Origin: Siphonodentalium dalli
Taxonomy: Eukaryota; Mollusca; Scaphopoda; Gadilida; Siphonodentaliidae
Assembly: GCA_032622095.1 (NCBI GenBank)
Contig: CP136061.1
Coordinates: forward strand, 193,692,369-193,756,368
Direction of reading: 5' to 3'
DNA: 64,000 bases
Position 1 is the first letter of the stretch, and every line of letters starts with the position of its first letter. Shown in pieces: positions 56,523 through 64,000 of the stretch. Below the pieces are notes generated by a model that was not told where the DNA came from, did not search any database, and worked only from the letters and a program-made list of their open reading frames with translations. The translations under genes and the position numbers were made by a program.

Positions 56523-56615
56523 CATGCATCCTTGCGACGTGTCTTGCAATAGACATGCTCTGTGGAAACTTCTTTCCATCGACTTCGAGGACAGGCAGTA
56601 CGCCTAGAGGTGTAG
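56523..56615 (-). CDS. Sigma-class GST gene B, exon 2 (gene overview; exon 1 not found)
   Basis: 93 nt between acceptor TTCAG and donor GTGAGT, phase 1 both ends: 'TPLGVLPVLEVDGKKF', 'PQSMSIARHVARMH'. It carries the cis-Pro and 'QS.(S/A)I' glutathione-site segments. Exons 2-5 of gene B are at 56615-56523, 54600-54482, 50250-50140 and 43636-43466, all intact with consistent phases. With a 133-nt first exon they would give 208 residues. No exon-1 sequence (expected 'LTYF', 'GRAE', 'ADWP') was seen between 56616 and 64000, so it lies beyond the window or is lost. Confidence 0.92.
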
Positions 56616-58204
56616 CTGAAGTGAAATAATTGATCAAATCAATTTTATTTGCGGAAAATACACCACATATGGATTGAATGTCCATCTAAATATAAATCCG
56701 ATTTACTATATGTATTATCTTCCAGAACATAACTCTGATCGATATCTAGCATCATTATAAACCTCAAAATAAGTATGTTCCCCTTAAAGACCCACTTAAT
56801 ATTCGAACCCCCAGATCACATTATATAAAATATATGCCATGTTATGTACTATTTGAAAGAGGAAGCTCCAAAACATTGTATTATCAATTTAATAAACTGC
56901 GAACATGTTATTTTGTTGAGATACCGACGTGTTTTCTGTTCTTACGTTATATGGATTGTACTGCAAAATCTATTGTATTCAATGGAAGAGGGATAAGTTT
57001 TTATCTTAGTTTGAATTATATTGCATTCTGTGAACGAAACGGGGGAAATATTTCTATGATTTCAGCTATTTTATATTACTCTATGGGCACCTTCTGAGAC
57101 ACAGACGTTCCAATTGTGATGAATGATAGTATGTTAATCATATTTTATATCACAGATTGTTACTAAAACCGTATATCAAGGCACTATACAAAGGGATGAG
57201 TCGAAAATTAAATAGGCCTCTAAGTTTTTGCATGTGTACATATTCAGTATATAGTACAGATAGATAGTTTAATGACATAAAACGTCCACACGAGACCGAT
57301 GTCAAAATAACAAATATATATAACAATGTCAACAATGATTCAACATAATACATATACTGTAGTAACTATTTCATTATTATATCAGCAGAATCTGACCTTT
57401 CTTTGAAAAATGTCCGGACCATGTTGCAGATTATGTTGCATGTATGAGGCTCGTTATTTTGCATTATGTATTGGAACTTTTGGCCATCATTCAATCCAAT
57501 AAATTATATATGTATGACTGATAAAGTATTGGAGCTAATGTCGACCTGCTGATTCCCATGCGTGGGTGGGCACCGTGTGGGCAGAGGTATGGTGCTTATA
57601 ATTCAACAGTCACAAAACCGTTATGTGGTTAGAAAAATCTTTTTGAAGAACCATTTGAAGAACAGCTTAGTTCTGCGTGTATCCACGTGTCACGACAGGA
57701 CTTTTATGCACCCTTGTCCTCACTCTATATGCAAGTAGGCAGACGATTCAATACTGCGAGAGGCTGCCATTTCCTCTTGCAATAGATGCGGATTGTCATA
57801 TCGTTTAGTATCATTATCCAGCCGTTTGACGACAGCTCGCTCCCTTTTATGATACATGTGTCAAGCCACGAAGGAGGTGTCCACTTAATTGAAAATTCTG
57901 CAGCATTTGAACATGAACCAATATCCAGCATACTTGAACATGCTCCCTCTTCATGAACCCAGTGATTTTCTGATTTTTGGAAAGTCGGCACTTCCCATTC
58001 AATATTGGTGTTCACTCACCATATCGTTAGTTATAAGATATGTTTCCCTTGTTGTTTATATACATTTCATCATGAGTGAAAGAAAGAATTCAGGATTAAT
58101 TTGCGAAGATATTCATCGAAATTGTTTTAACAACGAGTCAAACGGCATAACAGTTATACGAAATAGCGTGCTTCTGTGCCACCTTTTCCTAATTCGGTAG
58201 TTCA
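56616..58204. other. No recognisable gene; presumed intron 1 of GST gene B
   Basis: AT-rich with short frames. No GST exon 1 and no clear repeats. Confidence 0.4.
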
Positions 58205-58425
58205 TGCCGTTTAAATCATACTCCCAAATGCAAGTAGCCTCTTTTAGCCTCAGAAATAACGCAAATTATCCAGTACCCCCGATATAGACATAAATACCAT
58301 ACACCACATGTCCCTGACACCCAAATGCAAGTAGCCTCTTTTAGCCTCAGAATCAACGCAAAGTGTCGAGTACCCCCGATATAGACATAAATACTATACA
58401 CACATGTCCCTGACACCTGACACAA
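58205..58425 (+). repeat. Tandem duplication, about 112-bp unit, two copies
   Basis: Each unit reads 'cccaaatgcaagtagcctc', 'ttttagcctcagaa', 'cccccgatatagacataaat' and 'acacatgtccctgacac'. The minus-strand frame at 58485-58216 is repetitive for this reason. Confidence 0.92.
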
Positions 58426-58430
58426 GTTAG

Positions 58431-58514
58431 ACAAGAAAACCATAGTCAGAAATGGTAACGCCACCAAGATCATATCATTAGCCATAAATAGAAATTATAA
58501 TAATATGATATAAA
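58431..58514 (+). repeat. 82-bp direct repeat, copy 1 (copy 2 at 59599-59680)
   Basis: Both copies start 'acaagaaaaccatagtcaga' and run through 'atggtaacgccaccaagatc' with only a few differences near the end. They flank 58515-59598, which includes the minisatellite element at 58620. Confidence 0.92.
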
Positions 58515-58619
58515 CTAGCTTTCAAAATCCATGTGGGAAATTTGGATACTTCCATATATCAAGTTTTCCCCGAACGTTCTCGTGTTATACATTACATTCT
58601 TCTTTTTTATTACACTAGC

Positions 58620-59165
58620 TGGTGGGCCCGACTTCGTCCGGGCTGTTTCCCATCTGATTTCCGGCGAAAGGCGCGATATGACCTTGAATTGACTATTTTG
58701 AAAGTCAAGGTCAGGTTGGGGTCATGATTTGACCCGTCCAAAACACTCCCCGGAGAAAAGTATCCCTAAGTATCAAATTTCGTCGAAATCAGTCCGTTTT
58801 ACCCGATTTGACATTGAATTGACCATTTCGAAGGTCAAGGTCAGGTCGGGGTCACGATTTGACCCGTCCAAAACACCCCTGACAAAAGTACCCCTAGGTA
58901 TCAAATTTCGTCGAAATCAATCCGTCTTACCCGATTTGACCTTTGATTGGCCATATTGAAGGTCAATGTCACGCCGGGGTCACGATTTGACCCGTCCAAA
59001 ACACTCCCCGGATAAAAGTAGCCATATGTATTAAATGTCGTCGAAATCCGTCCGTTTTACCCAATTTGACCTTGTCAATTGTCAAGGTGAGGTCGGGGTC
59101 CAAAACACTCCCCGGACACAAGTACCCCTAAGTGTCAAATTTCGTCGAAATCCATCTTTGATTAC
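58620..59165 (+). repeat. Minisatellite-bearing repeat with about 120-bp units (locus 2)
   Basis: The head is 'ctggtgggcccgacttcgtc'. At least four units of 'gatttgaccttgaattgac', 'gtcaaggtcaggtcgggg', 'gatttgacccgtccaaaac' and 'ccccta.gtatcaaatttcg' follow. Homologous to 6013-6475 and in the same orientation. Confidence 0.88.
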
Positions 59166-59598
59166 CACACGATCGCATTCTTTCCAAAGGGTGTGGTAAT
59201 ATCAATATCAGCACATGTGCTAATCTGTGTCGGACTATTTTATTAGCGGGGTAAGACTACAGCTTTTAAAGCGACCCATTTTTACTTTTACATCGACCTA
59301 ATTACTAGCCTAGTAACCAGGCCAGAAATGACAGAATCTCTTGGGATATGCATTGACTGAAGTGCGTGATGAAATTGCAAAGGAAAGCAATGGCGGCGAT
59401 TCCAAATGTGAAAGCGAAGAGAACCCAACATATGACTCTGCTGTGGGGTATGTAATGACTGAGACGCGTGTTGAAATTTCAAAGGAAAGTAATGTACGTG
59501 ACTCTATCGGTACGATTGAGTCAGTTACGACACTACATAATTACCCATAATGCAATCTCCCATTGGACAACAACATATTACACCTGTGGCAATTACAT
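59166..59598. other. No recognisable gene
   Basis: Two related segments: 'tgggatatgcattgactgaa' with 'gaaattgcaaaggaaagcaa' (59341 onward) and 'ggggtatgtaatgactgaga' with 'gaaatttcaaaggaaagtaa' (59446 onward). This is a short tandem duplication of about 105 bp whose frame encodes similar short peptides. No family recognised. Confidence 0.45.
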
Positions 59599-59680
59599 AC
59601 AAGAAAACCATAGTCAGAAATGGTAACGCCACCAAGATCATATTATTAGCCATAAATATAAATCATAATATAAAATATAT
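59599..59680 (+). repeat. 82-bp direct repeat, copy 2
   Basis: Partner of 58431-58514. The sequence just after it ('ataaaatatattggtt', 'gaattccgttaa') recurs near 60927-60975. Confidence 0.92.
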
Positions 59681-59879
59681 TGGTTACATGAATGGACCGC
59701 CTCCGAATTCCGTTAAGACAAGTAATTCTTCAAATTATTACAATGAACTACGGCTTATAAATTACTGCAGGTTTCTCATTCGCCACACCAGAATGCTTCT
59801 AAATGCGGATCAAAGCTAAGAGTGCATGGCACAGCCATTGTTCATAGACATTTTACAGATAGCGAGAATGATGCATGCT

Positions 59880-60300
59880 GGGAACGAAAGTATCCACAGC
59901 AAAGCCATGTGCTTACGGCCGCATGCGTTTATTATAGGGGATTTATGGTGGGCCTATAAAACTAATTATAACTTTGTTATCTGTCATAGTTTATGCGTGA
60001 AATTTTAAACATATATACCATGGACATATACCCCTTCCAGAATGTTGAAAAACATTTTCAGTTGCTCATCGTATTTTTATAGACGAAATAGTCCGAAATT
60101 TCAGAAAATTGCGCTAACTGCTCAATGTTTTAATGTGTTACAAAACGTCTGATAAAAATAGTTCTATCGGGAATATTCACACCATTTTTTTCCCAGAGAA
60201 CATAGAGTAAACATAGTCCTATCGGGATATCGTAAAGGAGATTAATTAAAACCCTCAGACTGCCGAAACTGACGACATTAAATTCGCTTTTTCGTGTCCC
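59880..60300. repeat. Dispersed repeat, copy 2 (partner 490-905)
   Basis: Same orientation as 490-905 and sharing the blocks listed there. Its second half (60068-60275) is the left arm of an inverted repeat. Confidence 0.75.
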
Positions 60301-60830
60301 ACGGAAATGAAACTTGTCTGTCCATTGATCACGTTATTTATTTGACATAGTATTTTTTTTCTGTTGTATTTGAACACTTGTTGCACGTGCAGGCTGCACG
60401 ATCATAATAACTTCAACCGATAAGCGCCGACTGATACCCGCGCAACAGTTTGTCTCAAATAAATTGTTATCAAAACGCAGGTTTATGGCCGCGGACATAG
60501 GCCGATTAAGTGTAATGTAATTTATCCATGAACTTGACTGAAAAATTGTGATTCTATCACCATTAGCCACGAAAATGGGACCTCTAAACAGGCAAGTTTT
60601 ATTTTCGGGGGACACGAACAAGCGAATTTATTGTCGGCAGTTTCGGCAGTCTGAGGGTTAATTAATCCCGAATTAAACGGAACTACTTTACGATAGTCCG
60701 ATAGGACTATGTTTACTCTATGCATGTTCTCTGAAAAAATAGTGTGAATATTCCAGATAGAACTCTTTTTATCAGATGTTGTGTAACACCTTAAAACATT
60801 GAGCAGTTATAGCGCAAACCGAAATGTGTT
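60068..60830. repeat. Inverted repeat, about 205-bp arms
   Basis: Left arm 60068-60275 and right arm 60626-60830 are reverse complements at high similarity. Landmarks are 'aaacatagtcctatcggg', 'cagactgccgaaact', 'tagttctatc' and 'gaatattcacac' and their complements. The about 350 bp between them has 'cgtgtccc' and 'gggacacg' facing each other. Foldback-like arrangement, no coding frame. Confidence 0.88.
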
Positions 60831-63800
60831 GTCTTGCAAGATATCCCACCGCTTTAGCTAAATTTACCTTCCTACAATATCCATAAAGAGGATCATATAT
60901 TATATACCCACGGTTTTAATTATAGAATATAAAATATATTGGTTTCGCGAATGACCAACTCAGAATTCCGTTAAAATAACAATAACAACCAGCACCTATA
61001 ACGAACCGTTTTACTGGACTTGGCCTACTGGTCGCGTAGTTCCGACTTTTAAATAAACGGAATTTCCAACTCTATAAATAAAAGCCCCACAAGAATTCAT
61101 TCGCCCTGTCCACCACGCAATGTCAAAATCTCAGCAGCTAGATACACCACAGGTGGCGTAATAAAATTATGTAGCTTCTCATGTCTCAGCCACAAATAAT
61201 GATAATCCTATTTATTCGATCAACGTATTCGGAAACACACATGAATAGTACAACCACCGGCCCCTGGCACAAATTGGTCATAATACTAAAAGTACATATA
61301 TATAAGACACAGGGGTCTGGGATTTTTTTTATTATATTATTTTTAGGGTCACATTCCCCATTTTAAAGAAATAATACCAAGCTTCCGACGGTGAAAATGG
61401 CTTCAAATACCAAAAAAATGACAGGACTGTCCCTTCCTTAAATATTATAATAGTCTTCAAAACTAACATTCATAAAATAGAATAAAGCAAAACAAGTTTT
61501 AAAAATCTATTCCCAAATTTAAAAACAAATGATAAATTAAAAACAAAATCTACCGATCTGCATGCCCGTCCGTTTGATCGCCTATACAATTTATAGCAAA
61601 AGTTATAAACATTATTAGCGCCCTTAATCCCCGGGTTACGTGCATGCTATGACCCCATGTACACATTTTCAGAGGGGTTCAGTCGTTTTGTCGCCTTTTG
61701 CCTGACAGACACACGAACTCAATTTATTTTTATAATAGTAAACGTTAATGCTAATATGTCACTCTACATTTGCACGCCTGACACCCCCGTCAACAACCCC
61801 GCCATCGCCAATGTACGCCCGTGGCATCGGCACAGAAACTGGCCAACATCCCGCGACTGGACGTCGCCTTGATATGAATCAAGTATAGTTCCCAGTTTTA
61901 CTATACGAGTAGGCTGCACTTTCAAGAATGGACAGTCCGTAGGTAAAATAAAGTCCATCCTGATTACGATACGGCAAACTAACTTCATTTTTATTATTCG
62001 ATTAATACAAGTCGTTACTCTTTTCACCATTACTATCAATAAAACACGAATTATGCATGCACGCAAGAAACAGGTCTGTTGTCTTGCGACAAACGCATGG
62101 CCAAATAGCATACATGTCTCTTTGAAAAGCCGACGAAATTTCTAACAGATGTACACATCGTTTATGAATTTCGTCTGCTTTACAAAGCCAAAGGCGAAGC
62201 AGTTAACCAAACTCCAGACAGAGGTATCTCATCGTTTCGGAGCGATAGTGTAGAGGGCGCTTAATGTAGCATGTTCAGATCGTTTCGTTTTTCCGCGTTT
62301 TGCGGCATCTGCCGAAACGGAAAACACCATTTGTATTTTCACTAAAATACGCAACATTGCACAATAAAACTTCTTTGATTTACACGGTAAGAAGAAGAAT
62401 AAACTACATATATCGCGATAAAGTTTTGGAACATGTATCAGTAACACTTGATAGCAGCTAATTTTGACTTGACTTTTTCTTATTCATGAAAATTTTATTT
62501 CGTCATGTACCAATTTTTCCTATTTTCGACGTTCGTCTTAAAAGTAAACTACATCAAACTGCTTCACTATAAATGATTTTGGTCTAATTATTTAACGTAG
62601 CTAATTAAAATTGGCACTTGCTTTATATGTATGCCAATTTTTTTTCATTTTCTGGATTTTTAAGGTTTCTCCTTGCATATATTTTTAGACTACATTTCAA
62701 GTTCAACTGAACAAAATAAAGTTTAAGCTATTGTCATGGGTTGTCATGCGTGCGTGCATCAATGATTGCCGTTGGCATACCCAAAAGGCCACATCTCTCA
62801 TTCAATCGTCAACAAACTTCATATGGATTCTTGGGGTGATGAGAGCTTATAATTGTTTCTGAATTTTATCTCGGATTTCACATTTTGATTCATCAGCACA
62901 CCTCGCACCTTGTTCTTCATTTGGTCATGTGACTCAGACCATGAATGGGGCGGCCAAACTTTCTGTTTTGTCGTGACAAATCAACATCTCAAACATTTCA
63001 TTCTGCAAATATGTCCACTACTGCCTGTAAATAGATGCTCTTCATAGTAGTATGTGTGTGTGAATTTAAGAAGCTAATTTTTAATTCTTCTGTTTACTTT
63101 TTAACTTATACCGGTATCTAACTTTTTTTGCATTGACAATAAACAATGAAGAAAGTGACATTAATGACGATGTACATGTAGCACAAATTTGAGCAATGTG
63201 AATAAAGTATATTGGTGGGTATTAAAAAGTAATGTGAAGAAATTTTCCATCAATATCATTATCCTTTTCATTTCTTTGATATAAATTAATGATAACTGAG
63301 GTAAATAGGACAACCCAACCGGGAACAACCCACCCTGCCACACCAACCTGCCTCAGTTATTCTATGTTTTACTTGGTTATATGTAAATACGTGGATAAAC
63401 ATAATATATGTAATTAACTGTGATTATAGAGAATTGTGCTGTAAGTGGCAACAAAGAATCATGAGATTAAAATAAGGATGATGTAGTGATGATGTAAGGT
63501 TGATGTGCTGTGACTTTCTGGACCAGATATTCAAATGTTTATAAAATTGTGGGTTTCATGCAGGTTTGCAACTTCCAAGTCTCCCCTTCATTTAGGGATC
63601 ATATTTTTTTCTTTCTTGATACAGTACTACTCAGGGACGTGGCTAGAGGGGGTGTCCATATTGGGGATTCCAATTGCAGCTCCCTTGAATCAGACTAAAC
63701 ACAAATTTTGCTAAAATTTTTCATTCAAACCCCCTCCCCCTTGCCCACTGATTCTTATGGCTCTTATCTTGATTTATGTTTATTAGAGCACAATCTCATT

Positions 63801-64000
63801 GTTGCAATCGTTCCCTGATTTTTGGTAAAGTACACCAATTCCCAAGGCTGGCGAAGGAATAGTTCAATGATTATCCCATTGTTGGGCACCCGCAACTCAT
63901 AACAAACAAATCGCACGGGCGCTTCAAAGTGGGAACAGTCCGTGTTAATCACGTTTTTGGGCGTGGCTAACCGGCTATTGTGTCCAATCGCGGCCAACGC
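60831..64000. other. No recognisable gene to the end of the window
   Basis: Diverged copies of the 59.66-kb repeat occur at about 60915-60990. The remainder has only short, unassignable frames. I specifically looked for GST exon 1 here on the minus strand and did not find it. Confidence 0.4.

Noticed and set aside
57725-58200. Exon 1 of GST gene B
   Set aside because: Checked for the expected 'LTYF', 'GRAE' and 'ADWP' codons followed by a GTGAGT donor on the minus strand; none is present.
58216-58485. Minus-strand 89-codon frame with repeated peptide
   Set aside because: The repetition comes from a 112-bp tandem duplication; no conserved protein.

Overview
The window is eukaryotic nuclear DNA, AT-rich, gene-poor and dense in repeats. 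Split sigma-class glutathione S-transferase (GST) exons with canonical GT/AG borders, several APE-type and L1-like non-LTR retrotransposons, and mollusc-style satellites (for example units containing the 'gggccgtaactct' core) point to a lophotrochozoan, most likely a mollusc. That taxonomic call is inference from repeat and protein flavour; no species is claimed.

Host genes: I find one kind of host gene, a head-to-tail array of sigma-class GST genes on the minus strand. Gene B has exons 2-5 here (56615 down to 43466); its first exon is not visible and is presumably beyond 64000. Gene A has all five exons (37678 down to 31464), but its third exon is split by a 1343-bp terminal-inverted-repeat element. 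Gene C has only exon 1 (7769-7637), with the rest presumably before base 1. Exon lengths and phases agree between paralogues (133, 93, 116/119, 111 and 171/189 nt), giving proteins of about 208-213 residues. Upstream of both visible first exons lies the same arrangement: an antioxidant-response-element core (TGACnnnGC) and a TATTAATGC motif.

Intergenic region between genes A and C (about 8-31 kb): a 188-bp-type satellite (9.8-10.6 kb), then two nearly identical 4.28-kb direct repeats (10712-14990 and 21597-25874), each carrying the same broken LINE. Between them sits a nearly complete LINE (ORF1 plus an APE/RT ORF2 with one in-frame TGA). Beyond them are an integrase zinc-binding relic (27 kb), an L1-like relic on the plus strand (28.4-30.1 kb) and a palindromic MITE (30.6 kb).

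The introns and flanks of genes A and B (31-64 kb) hold many foldback and TIR elements (33944-35286, 38486-40087, 46849-48293, 51919-54055), minisatellites, a tRNA-derived SINE and LINE tails. Most other long stretches show no recognisable gene.

Strongest leads: the GST exon split by a transposon with a TAA target duplication; the conserved ARE/TATA-like promoter; the recent 10.9-kb-period duplication around an almost intact LINE; and a 71-bp-arm hairpin inside a foldback-like element. No coding system of unknown type stood out as clearly new; the novelty here lies in mobile-element architecture.
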